A stretch of DNA of 64,000 nt from Axinella damicornis. Lineage: Eukaryota > Porifera > Demospongiae > Axinellida > Axinellidae. A program made the translations under genes and the position numbers. Location: NCBI GenBank assembly GCA_963931865.1, contig OZ007512.1, positions 124,001 through 188,000 of the forward strand, read 5' to 3'. Below, piece by piece: positions 11,121-21,816 of this stretch (positions are counted from its first letter, which is position 1; every line of letters starts with the position of its first letter). The notes beneath the pieces were generated by a model. It was not told where the DNA came from and searched no databases. It saw only the letters and a program-made list of their open reading frames with translations.

Positions 11121-11868
11121 CAGTGCAACAGAGCAAGAGAGCAAAACTTTTGATTTTAGAAACTTTAAACTGTAGTGCTTGACACAAACATCAAATGTGT
11201 TTACAAAGTACATGAAAGGAGAGACACATCACTTGTTATGCTTCCCGTAAATTAATTAAGTGTCACGTGATGTCCCCTCACCAATATGGCTGCCAACAGT
11301 CACCACATTCAGAAAAAGTGTTAACATGGCATAAGCCTGTTACTGGAAGATAAGAGTGCAGATGCTATGTGAAAGTTGCCTTCACATTGAAGTTTATTTG
11401 GAAGGTAGTCAACAGGCTTCAATCCCAAGCACTGTCAGGAAAACCCATAAAAACGTTTTTTTAGCCACAAAACTTGGAGATAAGCGAGTTAACAGCAAAA
11501 AATGCCTTTGAGATAGATTATAGTTTTGCTTCAAGTACTTTTCTTGGAACAAGAACCTTCCTGGAATGTATGAAAGCGCTTCTGAGTGGAAACTGTAAAC
11601 TTGCAGCCATTTTAGTGACGTGTCATGGGCGGGCATACCTTCTGTATGGCTTCGAGGCAGGTCGCAGTTGTGATTCAGGTACTCCTGTTGGCAATAAGAG
11701 CTTCCTGGAATTCATGACAGCGCTTCTTGGCAGCAATCTGTGACGTCACGAAAATCTGCTGACGTGACAGTGACAGTGGCGTTCAGTCTTAAGTATAACA
11801 TGACAGGATGACTTTATTGTAAAATTTGAGACATTTCAAAAGTTTTGCTCTCTTGCTCTGTGGCACTG
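11121..11868 (+). mobile_element. Tc1/mariner-type non-autonomous element (748 bp) with TA target duplication
   Basis: The terminal inverted repeats are about 33 bp: the left end begins CAGTGCAACAGAGCAAGAGA and the right end is its complement with one mismatch (ends TGGCACTG). Flanks read AAATGTA before and TACTTAT after. Unit A has the uninterrupted AAATGTACTTATG at about 4257-4269, which gives an unambiguous empty site and a TA duplication. CAGTG termini plus TA point to Tc1/mariner. No transposase is encoded, so it must be mobilised in trans. It sits in the predicted 5'-UTR intron of paralogue 2. Confidence 0.9.
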
Positions 11869-12392
11869 TACTTATCCCCACTTGTGCACGCACTGCAAAA
11901 ACATCGTGTTTGTTTTAACCAAGAATTTGCAGTTCAGTCATAGGATCCATCAGGTGACCATGCCTGACCTGTTTGTATAGCTATCGATATGAGTCACAAC
12001 CACTACAATGTGTCGCCTCCGCAGTGCATTGTACTGTCAAACCTTGCAGCTGTGAGTTGTGTTTTATCACTAGGACACGTGCACGTTACTTCGAGGTAGA
12101 TAACAATACAGTTAGTCATACATTGTCGATACATACAATGGGTATGATCACTGCGGCAGATGCATCCCATGACTAGCTATATACGAGCTGCAACTGACTG
12201 AACTAAATTTGGTTAAAACAACCATGGTGTTTGTGCAGTGTGCATCCATGAAGTTTTGCTAGCCCATACATGTACCTCAGTATAGCTAGCTAGATTGGTA
12301 TGTGCACATATACAGAGTGCTCATAGCCAACTGTTTTTAATGTGTTTAACATGAGGTGCTGCTTTCTGTACACCTACAGCTGCGTATGAGGT

Positions 12393-15300
12393 ATGGCTGG
12401 GTCACCACAGCTAAGGTGCACCGTCAGAGCAACTCTGCTACCTCTCATGGTCGTTTTGACCACCTGCTATGGCCACACCATACGATACGTCAAGCCCACT
12501 CCTGACACACCATGTCCTGCTGACCCCTGCCTCACTCTCTCCGAGTACGCACAACAACCTCACAACTACCTCACCTCCAACACCACACTGCTACTCCTGC
12601 CTGGGGACCACGCCCTCAGTGTGAACTTTACAGTGGAGAATGTCAGTGAGTTTGAGATTCACGCATCATCATCCTCACCTCATGCTGTGAAGATCGTCTG
12701 TCAACAATTGGTTGGCTTTACGTTTAGAAACATATCACACATGACACTGCACAGCTTGACCTTTACCTCTTGTAGCAGGGGAGCAACTTATTCCTTTCAA
12801 GGTTACCTAATCCCGACTGCATATGGAGTGTCAGTTCATTCGGGACAAGACACTGAGATTGCCGACTGCTCATTCCAGGACAGTATTGGTAGTGCTCTGG
12901 GCGTGTTCTACAGTAGCCTTAACTTCACTGGTAGTAGCACTTTCACGAACAACTCAGCTGTTGGTGGCGGAGGATTCATTGCATTGCTCAGTACTCTTAC
13001 CTTTACTGGCAGTAGCACTTTCATGAACAACTCAGCTGACTTTGGTGGAGGATTCTTTGCACAAGACAGTACTCTTAACTTTACTGGTAGTAGCACTTTC
13101 ATGAACAACTCAGCTGGAATCTATGGTGGAGGATTCCTTGCATACTTCATGAGTACACTTAACTTTACTGGTAGTAGCACTTTCACGAACAATTCGGCAG
13201 GATTCTATGGTGGAGGATTCTATGCAGAAGGAAGTATTCTGTATTTTGGAAATAGTACAACTCAGAACACTGAGCTGCATAGTGGAGGTTGCGATTCAGA
13301 CAACTTAGTCTTGATGGATAATAATTTAGCGTTGATCCACGGTGGAGCAGTGTACACAGAAGACAGTAGTTTGTGCTTTGAAGGATGTAACATCTTTAGT
13401 GGCAACTCAGCGCAGTACTATGGAGGTGGCGTTTACTCTGAGAACAGCACTCTGAAGTTCGACGGAAACACAAATTTCAGATCAAACTCAGGACATCTGC
13501 AAGGTGGAGGGGTCTATGCACTGGGAACAAACCTCTATTTCAGTGGGAACAGCAGCTTCACAGCAAACACTGCTGCAAGGGGTGGGGGAGAGTACCTGAC
13601 AAGTTCACTGAATTACTTTTCTCGTCATGCAAATCTTATTTTTGATAGGAACAATGCAACAGAGTTTGGAGGAGCAGTGTATGTGGAGGATTCTGACCCA
13701 ACCTCTTATTGCTTTCCTGATGATCTTATCCGAACGTGTTTCTTTCAAATTGCTGGAGTGTATCAAAATTCTGTATTGCCAAACCTCCAACCATTTCTTG
13801 ATATTCACCTACATTTATACAACAACTATGCACAGATGGCAGGCAGTTCAGTGTATGGTGGTGCAATATACAGTTGTTCCACTGTAGTTTGCTTCACTGT
13901 CTTTGGATGTATAAAAGTACGTTCTCCAACCCTACACTTGGAACTGGAGCCAAACGACAGCATTTCTTCTGATCCATTCGAAGTGTTACTGTGTGAAGAT
14001 GGCAACCCAATTGGCAACACTATGAATCCAGAGCTGGTTAGACAAGTGCATCCAGGTGAACTCCTCCATTTTCCTTTAGTTGCATCCGGCCAGGGGGAGG
14101 AAACTATTCCAGCTGTGATCAGAGCATTCTTCAATGACACATCTGGAAATACCTCACTGGCTCAATTCCAAGGTACTCAAACAGTGAAGAAAACCTGCAC
14201 AGAACTTTATTACCAAGTGCATTCAACAGCTGCTAACCACAACACAACATTAGTGCTCTATGCAGACGGTCCATGTTCAACTGATGGTCGACTTCTAAAT
14301 GTCTCTTTACAGTTCCTTCCCTGCCCCCCTGGGTTTAGCTTGAATTCGTCTGAGAGGATCTGTGAGTGTGAACCGAGGCTTCAGAAGTACACCACCAGGT
14401 GTAATATCACAGAAAGAGCAATAACACGTGAGGGAGATTACTGGGTGGGATATGACAACAGCTCTCAAGCACTGATCCTCCATCCACACTGTCCATTTGA
14501 CTACTGCAGGCTAGCCACAGACCAAACCAGTTTCCCTCTCAACAATACGGACTTGCAGTGTGTCAACAGCAGGTCAGGTTTCCTATGTGGACAGTGCAAA
14601 CCAGGTCTTAGCCTTGCTCTTGGTAGCTCCAAATGCATACAGTGTTCCAACCTGTACATATTGCTGGTTATTCCATTTGCCCTGGCTGGGATTGCTTTAG
14701 TCCTTCTACTGCTAATTCTCAAGCTCACAGTTGCAGCTGGAACCATCAACGGTCTGATCTTCTATGCCAATATTGTCACAGTCAATCGTGCAATCTTCTT
14801 CCCACCCAACCAAACCAACATTCTGACAGTCTTCATAGCGTGGCTTAACCTGGACTTAGGCATTGAGACTTGCCTCTTTGATGGATTGGATGCATATGCT
14901 AAAACATGGCTGCAGTTTATCTTTCCTTTATACATATGGAGCTTAGTGGGCCTGATAATTATTGTTAGTGACTACTCATCGAAGATGGCAAGATTGTTTG
15001 GCTCCAATCCAGTTGCAGTTTTGGCAACCCTCTTCCTCCTCTCCTATGCAAAGCTCCTTCGTACCATCATCGCTGCATTGTTCTTCACTTTCCTGGACTA
15101 CCCCAATGAGATGCAGGTTGCTGTGTGGCTGTATGATGGGAACATCAAGTACCTTCACGACAAACACATTGTCCTCTTTCTTGTTGCTTCACTGACACTT
15201 CTGCTCTTGTTTCTTCCCTACACCCTCCTCCTCACCGTGGGACAGTGGCTGCAGGCAAAGTCCAATCGAAGGCTCTTCTATTGGATCAACAAGCCCAGAA

Positions 15301-15950
15301 TAAAACCATTCCTGGATGCCTACCAAGCACCGTACAAAGATCAACATCGGTACTGGACTGGACTGATGCTTTTTCTTCGGTGTGCTCTCTTTCTTGTGTT
15401 TGCCGTCAACACTCAAGCTGATCCCAGTCTCAACCTTCTGGCCATTGGAGTTGTAGTGATTGGACTTCTTACGCTGACCCACTTCACTGGTTTAATTTAC
15501 AAGAAGATGTACCTTGACATCCTTGAAATCTCTTTCATCCTCAACCTGGGAATTCTTGCCATAGCCACCTACTATGTGAAACTTGCTGCCGTACCAGTCA
15601 GCCAGGCTGCTGTTACATACACCTCAGTTGGTGTAGCATTCACCACCTTTGTTGGGGTCCTTCTCTACCACACTTACCAGCAAGTGTGGCCCAAATTGCA
15701 GCAGAAATGTCAGCAGTTATGTCATCACGAAGAGAGGGAGAGGGCCAATGACAGCAGTTCAGAGGAGGACGTGGCGGTGAATCATGATGCTCGATCCTTG
15801 CTCGCTCCCACTATGACCGTCGTTGAGCTACCCGACATTGCTGACAGAGACAGCAACAGCCGTCCACTGAAAGATCAGCCTCCCACCAAGACACCTGCCT
15901 TCACTGAACTTAGGGAGCCGCTTGATTTGATTGACACAAATGATCCGTGA
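12393..15950 (+). CDS. Pmp-like-repeat, multi-membrane-span protein, paralogue 2 (1185 aa)
   Basis: Same architecture and context as the gene at 4725-8735, nearly identical over the N-terminus and most of the membrane domain. It has 4 core GSSTF...GGGF units instead of 8 and lacks the segment around LRGSNSFSNNCEKC, which accounts for its shorter length. The start is at the equivalent ATG after a CCTACAG acceptor. One patch in the membrane domain (DNA about 15443-15570) is clearly more diverged from paralogue 1 than its flanks, in what should be two adjacent membrane helices. The C-terminal tail ends with the same DLIDTNDP. The reading frame is intact, so it is probably functional. Its role is unknown; a surface receptor or adhesin is a reasonable inference. 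Confidence 0.88.
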   Translation: MAGSPQLRCTVRATLLPLMVVLTTCYGHTIRYVKPTPDTPCPADPCLTLSEYAQQPHNYLTSNTTLLLLPGDHALSVNFTVENVSEFEIHASSSSPHAVKIVCQQLVGFTFRNISHMTLHSLTFTSCSRGATYSFQGYLIPTAYGVSVHSGQDTEIADCSFQDSIGSALGVFYSSLNFTGSSTFTNNSAVGGGGFIALLSTLTFTGSSTFMNNSADFGGGFFAQDSTLNFTGSSTFMNNSAGIYGGGFLAYFMSTLNFTGSSTFTNNSAGFYGGGFYAEGSILYFGNSTTQNTELHSGGCDSDNLVLMDNNLALIHGGAVYTEDSSLCFEGCNIFSGNSAQYYGGGVYSENSTLKFDGNTNFRSNSGHLQGGGVYALGTNLYFSGNSSFTANTAARGGGEYLTSSLNYFSRHANLIFDRNNATEFGGAVYVEDSDPTSYCFPDDLIRTCFFQIAGVYQNSVLPNLQPFLDIHLHLYNNYAQMAGSSVYGGAIYSCSTVVCFTVFGCIKVRSPTLHLELEPNDSISSDPFEVLLCEDGNPIGNTMNPELVRQVHPGELLHFPLVASGQGEETIPAVIRAFFNDTSGNTSLAQFQGTQTVKKTCTELYYQVHSTAANHNTTLVLYADGPCSTDGRLLNVSLQFLPCPPGFSLNSSERICECEPRLQKYTTRCNITERAITREGDYWVGYDNSSQALILHPHCPFDYCRLATDQTSFPLNNTDLQCVNSRSGFLCGQCKPGLSLALGSSKCIQCSNLYILLVIPFALAGIALVLLLLILKLTVAAGTINGLIFYANIVTVNRAIFFPPNQTNILTVFIAWLNLDLGIETCLFDGLDAYAKTWLQFIFPLYIWSLVGLIIIVSDYSSKMARLFGSNPVAVLATLFLLSYAKLLRTIIAALFFTFLDYPNEMQVAVWLYDGNIKYLHDKHIVLFLVASLTLLLLFLPYTLLLTVGQWLQAKSNRRLFYWINKPRIKPFLDAYQAPYKDQHRYWTGLMLFLRCALFLVFAVNTQADPSLNLLAIGVVVIGLLTLTHFTGLIYKKMYLDILEISFILNLGILAIATYYVKLAAVPVSQAAVTYTSVGVAFTTFVGVLLYHTYQQVWPKLQQKCQQLCHHEERERANDSSSEEDVAVNHDARSLLAPTMTVVELPDIADRDSNSRPLKDQPPTKTPAFTELREPLDLIDTNDP

Positions 15951-16109
15951 AACTGAACAGTGCACAACTGTGTGTTCAACGTGATTTATACAGAATGTTA
16001 GATGTAAACGTTTTACTAGCTTATTGGGCTTTGAGTGCGTACCTACACTGTAGACATAATTGAGCTTTGTTGTTGAAGTGCATTACTTGTTGCATTAATT
16101 TCTCTTTCT

Positions 16110-17150
16110 CACGAGGGGCGACCGCACTCCTGGTAGCCGCGGTTAAATGGTAGCACAAGCGAAGTGTGACAGTTCGTTCCAATTATCACACATCACGTGA
16201 GTACCATGATAGCTATATATACAGAGAGTGTTCTCAAGTACCGAATAAAACCATTCATAGCCGCATTGCAACCCCGGTTGCGACTCGCCGTAGCTAGCTA
16301 TATAGCGAAAGCTAGGTATTGCAATTCGTTCCAATTAACGCACATGCCACGTGGCAACCACGCTCAGTCGATCGCGAGCAATGGCGACCAAAAGGAAGAC
16401 AAGACATTATTACAGCGCTCACAATTTAGCCAGCACGGTGAGTTTCTGCATGTAAGCGTCAGTGAACGACAGCGATCACAGCCTTGTGGTCAGAATCTTT
16501 GTGTGCCTTTCCTAAGGACGGTACTGCCACCGGAAGTCGATGGAGCGCTCGAGCAATGGCGAGACAAAAGCGCTCATATCTCCACCACCAACAAGGTGAG
16601 TTTCAGCACCAAAATCCTACGTTTGGTCAGTACATGGTAGCGATCACGATCATCGCGGATGGTATAGTTAGAACCGTTGTAGGGCATTCTTAAATGGGAC
16701 GTAAATAGTCACCGCACTCCTGGCCTGGTAGCCGGTGCATCTCACCGGCAAGGCAAGCTGACCCTTCAGAATGGTACGCCGGTATTACTTTCACCCCAAG
16801 CAGACTCCGATTGCATCCACCAGCACGTACTTACAGCTCCAAGGTAAGCTCGGATCGTAGTCTCGTTCCCAGACCCCCCTCGGATCGTCTCAGTTAGTGC
16901 GCACATGTAGCTACGTGGCTGTCTCATTCCCAGCAGATCCGGAACGAAAAAAAAAATCCACCCACACAAGGAGGCCAAAAGTTAGGGTTAGGATTAGGGT
17001 TAGGGTCATAACTCCACCACAAAGATGAATTTCAGCACAATTATTATACGTTTGTGTCAGTCCAAAATTAGAATGATGATGGTGTAGTCAGAATCTCTCC
17101 ATGTCCCCCACTGTGCTCAGGAATTTTTCAATTTTTGGTCCAAATTAATT
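16110..17150. other. Insertion in the 3' flank of unit B; no gene recognised
   Basis: Absent from unit A. It is bounded by related GACCGCACTCCTGG and CACCGCACTCCTGG segments (about 16119 and 16710) and contains two ATG...GGTGAGT mini-exon-like stretches (about 16379-16440 and 16556-16600) and a short telomere-like run. Open frames here carry no recognisable domain. Confidence 0.55.
16979..17007 (+). repeat. Interstitial TTAGGG-type run
   Basis: About four GTTAGG/GATTAGG units in a row. Too short to be a telomere; perhaps a repaired break or part of the insertion. Confidence 0.7.
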
Positions 17151-17730
17151 CCCTACCTGTAGTGTAATAATATCATGCTGAGTGATAACTGTTTCCTATT
17201 AGCGTTGTCAAGCTTTGTTGTAGCTAGTTGGCTATCACTGTGTTTATCAATTACTAATTTTTTTTGTCATTAGTAATAATTGTGGTCTTCATATGATTTG
17301 TGCCCCTTGCGACATGGAGTTAGCTGTGGAAAGATGAAGGTGGTTAGCGAGAAGCCATGCACTGAGAGATGCATTGCTAGTCGTGCACTGTTAACTTTGT
17401 GTAGGCTAGTACATACCATTTGTATGGGGCAACATAGCCTGCATCACACTGTCAGGTGAGTATATCTAGCTACAGCAAAGTAGGCAGTTGTATACAATGT
17501 AGCTACATGTCATAATGTATTAGCTTGTGTGGTACTTTACACACAATGATCAGAACAGATGTTATGTGAAATGATATTCATGCAAAGCACTGGCGAAGTT
17601 CTTAAAAGCAGATTATAGTGAGCCTTCGGTACATTAAAGCCTATTTGAGTGGGCAAGTGGAAAAGGCGGATACGTCCGGGCTCGGACGCGGACGCGGTAT
17701 ATCTCCAGCACACGAGCCGCTGCAAAACCT

Positions 17731-18368
17731 GGACTCTGGACTCTGGACTGGACCGTGGACTGGACTCTGGACTGCATTTTGGACCGGATATTGGACTTGA
17801 CTTCGTACGCATGGCCCAGAAGGCATGTCGGAGGTCGCTATATCTCTGATGCCTATGGGAACTTAAGTGGGGTAGCTACCCTGAGATCTGCTGGTGGAGG
17901 CTGGGGCTGTATCCTACAGGATTATTTCTGCTGGGGCAAATATCGGGAATCTCAGATTCTGGTCGTTTTTGGCAGAATATAGCGTGTGCCGTCGATTGTT
18001 ATACAGTTTGCTGTCTGAGTGAGCTACAAGACTGATTTCGTGCCTGTGATGACGACGTTGTGTGTTAAGTTCTCTGCTGACGATGGGCTCTATCCTACGG
18101 GATTATTTCTACGGATATCAGACAACATCAGAACCTAGTCTAGAGAGAAAGCGAAGGGCTAGCTTGTTAGACTACATCAGAACCCTGGTCACTTGATGGG
18201 AGTGGAACAGAGCATGCTAGCTGTTGAGCTTGAACCAACTGATCATGTGTGTGTGTTGTATTTGTTGTGGACCAGCTTGGTCTTCTGTATGCCTTCTGGG
18301 CCATGAATGATTGAGTCCAATATCCAGCAGTCCAGAGTCCAGTCCACGGTCCAGTCCAGAGTCCAGGT
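17731..18368. repeat. Foldback element with GGACTCTGGACTGGACC arms
   Basis: The left arm (about 17731-17824) and right arm (about 18287-18368) are inverted copies containing CTGGACTCTGGACTGGACC and CATGGCCCAGAAGGCAT. The interior holds two related GATTATTTCT segments (about 17910 and 18095). ORFs across it are repeat artefacts. Confidence 0.7.
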
Positions 18369-18739
18369 ACGCGTGCGGTCACGTGAGTCGATCCACGCTG
18401 GCTATCTGCGCTGGTGAGGGTCTAGCCCGCTTGACTAGACTAGCTTCGAACATGCACGGTACGTTAGCGCCGGGTGTACTGTTTTTGTTTTTTTTCCACA
18501 CAATAACAAAATCGGAAATAGCACAACTCACAAATCATAGTAACCAACCACAAAAACAAATCAGACTGGCAAGTCACTGACAATCATGTAGCTATAGCTA
18601 ACCAACCAAAATCAGATGTAGCAAGTGCAAAAGTTATGAAGTAGATGTCAAAACATGTACTACGGCATGAGAAACCTAGACGGATATAGCATGGGCACCA
18701 ACAGCGACCTGGTGTCAACACCCCATTTTGCAATTGGGG

Positions 18740-18892
18740 AGAGAGGGTAGGGGAGGGAGGGAAGGGAGGGAGGGAGGGGGGAAGAAGGGAGTGTTGGGAG
18801 GGAGGGAGGGAGGGAAGGGAGGGAGGGGGGAAGGAGGGAGTGTTGGGTGGGAGGGAGGGAGGGAGGGAAGGGAGGGAGGGGGGAAGGAGAAT
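18740..18892 (+). repeat. GGGA-rich purine minisatellite
   Basis: [12 protein letters not shown] array that abuts the truncated third gene copy at 18893. It probably marks the rearrangement breakpoint. Confidence 0.85.
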
Positions 18893-20255
18893 AATGCAAC
18901 AGAGTTTGGAGGAGCAGTGTATGTGGAGGATTCTGACCCAACCTCTTATTGCTTTCCTGATCTTACCCGAACGTGTTTCTTTCAAATTGCTGGAGTGTAT
19001 ACGTATCACTTCCTTAATCTGCAAAATCTCCTTGATATTCACCTTCATTTACACAACAACTATGCACAGATAGCAGGAAGTTCAGTGTATGGTGGTGCAA
19101 TATACAGTTGTTTCACTGAAGTTTGCTTCAATGCCATAGGATGTCCATACGTACATTCTCCATGCAATTGTCAATGTACTACAGTTGGAAATGGAGCCAA
19201 ACGACAGCATTTCTTCTGATCCATTCGAAGTGTTACTGTGTGAAGATGGCAACCCAATTGGCAACACTATAAATCCAGAGCTGGTTAGACAAGTGCATCC
19301 AGGTGAACTCCTCCATTTTCCTTTAGTTGCATCCGGCCAGGGGGAGGAAACTATTCCAGCTGTGATCAGAGCATTCTTCAATGACCCATCTGGAAATACC
19401 TCACTGGCTCAATTCCAAGGTACTCAAACTGTGAAGAAAACCTGCACAGAACTTTATTACCAAGTGCATTCATCAGCTGCTAACCACAACACAACATTAG
19501 TACTCTATGCAGACGGTCCATGTTCAACTGATGGTCGACTTCTAAAATTAATGTCTCTTTACAGTTCCTTCCCTGCCCCCTTGGGTTTAGCTTGAATTCG
19601 TCTGAGAGGGTCTGTGAGTGTGAACCGAGGCTTCAGAATTTAAGTACACCACCAGGTGCATGTAATATCACAGAAAGAGCAATAACACGTGAGGGGGAGT
19701 ACTGGGTGGGATATGACAACAGCTCTCAAGCACTGATCCTCCATCCACACTGCCCATTTGACTACTGCAAGCTAGCCACAGACCAAACTAGTTTCCCTCT
19801 CAACAATACGGACTTGCAGTGTGTAAACAGCAGGTCAGGTGTCTTATGTGGACAGTGCAAACCAGGTCTTAGATTGTGTTTACACCGGGCGCGATTGTGT
19901 AGTTCGGCACGGCACGGCGCGCTACAATCGTGCTGGGCACCGTTCACACCGCACGCAATGCGCAATCGTGCCACGGCCGGCCATGTAAATTGTCAATGCC
20001 GCCACGTAACGCGGCGCGCGCTATTCCGCGTTAACCGTGCTGGCACGGCACTCTCAACCGTGCCGTGCCAGCACGGTTCGGCGCGGTTCATTTGCGTTTA
20101 TACCGACAAATGGAAGCGTGCTGACCCGTGCCGGCACGCTTTCAGATGCCAGTGTAAACGGGGTCTTAGTCTTGCTCTTGGTAGCTCCAATTGCACACAG
20201 TGCTCCAATGTGTACATATTGCTCGTTATTCCATTTGCCCTGGCTGGCTTTAGTC
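18893..20255 (+). pseudogene. Third, truncated and frameshifted copy of the Pmp-like multi-span gene
   Basis: It begins mid-gene at the segment encoding NNATEFGGAVYVEDSDPT, equivalent to about 13650 in paralogue 2, and runs to the first membrane helix. Frame breaks: a change near 19170, a 5-bp insertion near 19546, and insertions around 19638 and 19660 relative to the intact copies. A 289-bp mobile element (19873-20161) interrupts CKPGL. At 20255 the gene is cut by the foldback copy 2, and no continuation is found beyond it. The 5' half with the repeats is missing. Close identity to the intact genes in what remains suggests a recent duplication followed by decay. Confidence 0.9.
19873..20161. 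mobile_element. 289-bp GC-rich element with 8-bp target duplication (hAT-like)
   Basis: Flanked by GGTCTTAG on both sides (19865-19872 and 20162-20169). The intact paralogues have a single GGTCTTAG here. Termini share GTTTACAC in inverted orientation, and the interior is rich in palindromic CGTGCCGTGCC/GGCACGGCAC. The 8-bp duplication fits hAT; there is no coding capacity. Confidence 0.85.
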
Positions 20256-20705
20256 CCGTCGAATAGAAAGTTACGTAAAACAGTATAAAATACCATGAGT
20301 CATTCATGGGATCGATTTACGTGACCATTCCCTTGAGTGACTCATGGGATCGATTTACGTCAATCACCCCTTGAGTGACTCATGGGATCGAATTCCGTCA
20401 GCGCGTTTGACGTAAAATGCTCCGATGATAACTCAACGCGTAGTATTTATGTGGGATCGATTTACGTAAATTTTCGTTTGCGAGTAAATTCCTACTATTC
20501 CCGTCTTTATGACTATGAATCTCATTATATCGCCTCGCTGTAGGGTCAGCCACGCCTTCTGTTGAATTTGACGTAAAATGCTCCCATGATAACTCAACGC
20601 GAAGTATTTATGTGGGATCGATTTACGTAAATTTCGTTTGCGAGTAAATTCCTACTATTCCCGTCTTTATGACTATGAATCTCATTATATCGCCTCGCTG
20701 TAGGG

Positions 20706-21153
20706 TCAGCCACGCCTTCTGTTGAATTTGACGTAAATAGATTTCTGTCTTTGCTTCTTTCGTGATTCAGCGGCTGAGACCTTTGCAGAAGTAGACCTGC
20801 TGTTGTATGAAATCACACTACCACTGGCAGCTGCAAGATATTTAGCAATGTATGACTTGTCTAGTTTATACAAGTTTATGATTGCTTGTTGAATGGACAC
20901 TGGGATGCAGTCCTTCGAGTCCCTGTTTTTTCTCTCAACTGCATTTGTATCAGCAGGACATCTGGACCACACATCATCAACCATATGGGTAAAATCTTTG
21001 TGGAGCATTTGTAAATATTCTGGACGCATCCACCACTTTGCCCAATGTTTGGCTGTCGTCCAGTTGCATTCACTAGCTACAAACTTGGCATCTTCGTCAA
21101 AGTTATCATGTAAGTTATGCTTAATTAGAGCGATTAATTCTTCCCAATTTCAG
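20706..21153 (-). pseudogene. Transposase-like C-terminal fragment inside foldback copy 2
   Basis: Same protein fragment as in copy 1 at 2173-2620 (WWMRPEYL, TNAVERKNRDSK), on the opposite strand. Not a complete gene. Confidence 0.6.
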
Positions 21154-21334
21154 AACTTATAATATTATATTAGGTACCAGTGCATGTAACTGCTTAGTTT
21201 TTATTTTCTGTCCTTGCTGCACCTTTCTTGGTGTGTCTGCAATAATAATAATGATAAAAATAACGAGGGGCAACCGTCCTTCCTGTCCTTGCTTGGAGTG
21301 TCTGCAATGATAATTATAATAATAATGATAATAT

Positions 21335-21816
21335 TGGCGTAGTGGGATAACATCTTGACTGGGAGCCCAGCTAGGCGGTGGTGCCGCAGGTTCGATCCCC
21401 AGAAGTGGCGTTTGTTTTTCTGGTGGGGTAAATGTCTGTGTGTACGGCCTGTGTATGGGCTTTGGTGTGCACACAGCATTGTTAGCCTTCCGCCAGTTAA
21501 GCAGCGTCACTGAAGGGTTCAAGCCGTGTTGGAGGACTGGTCAAAGTGCTCACCTTGAAACCATCCTTTTTTTAGTATCTCCCTGCTGTATTTATTATTT
21601 TTATATATTCGTATTATTGTTGTGTTTATGCTCAATTTTGTCTTGTACTCTGTTTATAGCTAGGTGCTGGACACCCAACATATACTTTCCGGTTAGTTGA
21701 CTTATGTACTTTCTGATCCATAACCTTCTGTTCTTGTGTGTACTTATGTGAAGTGTATGTTCTTGTTTTGTACTTTTAATAAAAAGATATTTTGTTCCTC
21801 AAAAAAAAAAAAAAAT
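21335..21816 (+). repeat. tRNA-derived SINE-like segment with poly(A), copy 2
   Basis: A-box TGGCGTAGTGG at 21335-21345, B-box GGTTCGATCCC at 21389-21399, AATAAA at about 21778, then an A-run. It is followed by two tandem GGGCCAGCAAGC segments of about 45 bp. Confidence 0.7.

Larger units (their letters stand above)
10546..17535 (+). repeat. Segmental duplication, unit B
   Basis: Direct repeat of unit A with insertions absent from A: about 160 bp at 10750-10905, a 748-bp Tc1-like element at 11121-11868, and roughly 1 kb at 16110-17150 in the 3' flank. The conserved donor at 10701-10710 and acceptor at 12377-12379 correspond to those of unit A. Confidence 0.85.

Noticed and set aside
4725..15950. 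Chlamydial contamination or recent bacterial transfer of the Pmp-like genes
   Set aside because: The genes have predicted 5'-UTR introns, N-glycosylation-rich ectodomains and an animal-type multi-span domain, and sit among eukaryotic repeats; only the short repeat motif is Pmp-like.
16979..17007. Chromosome end
   Set aside because: Only about four telomere-like units with unique sequence on both sides.
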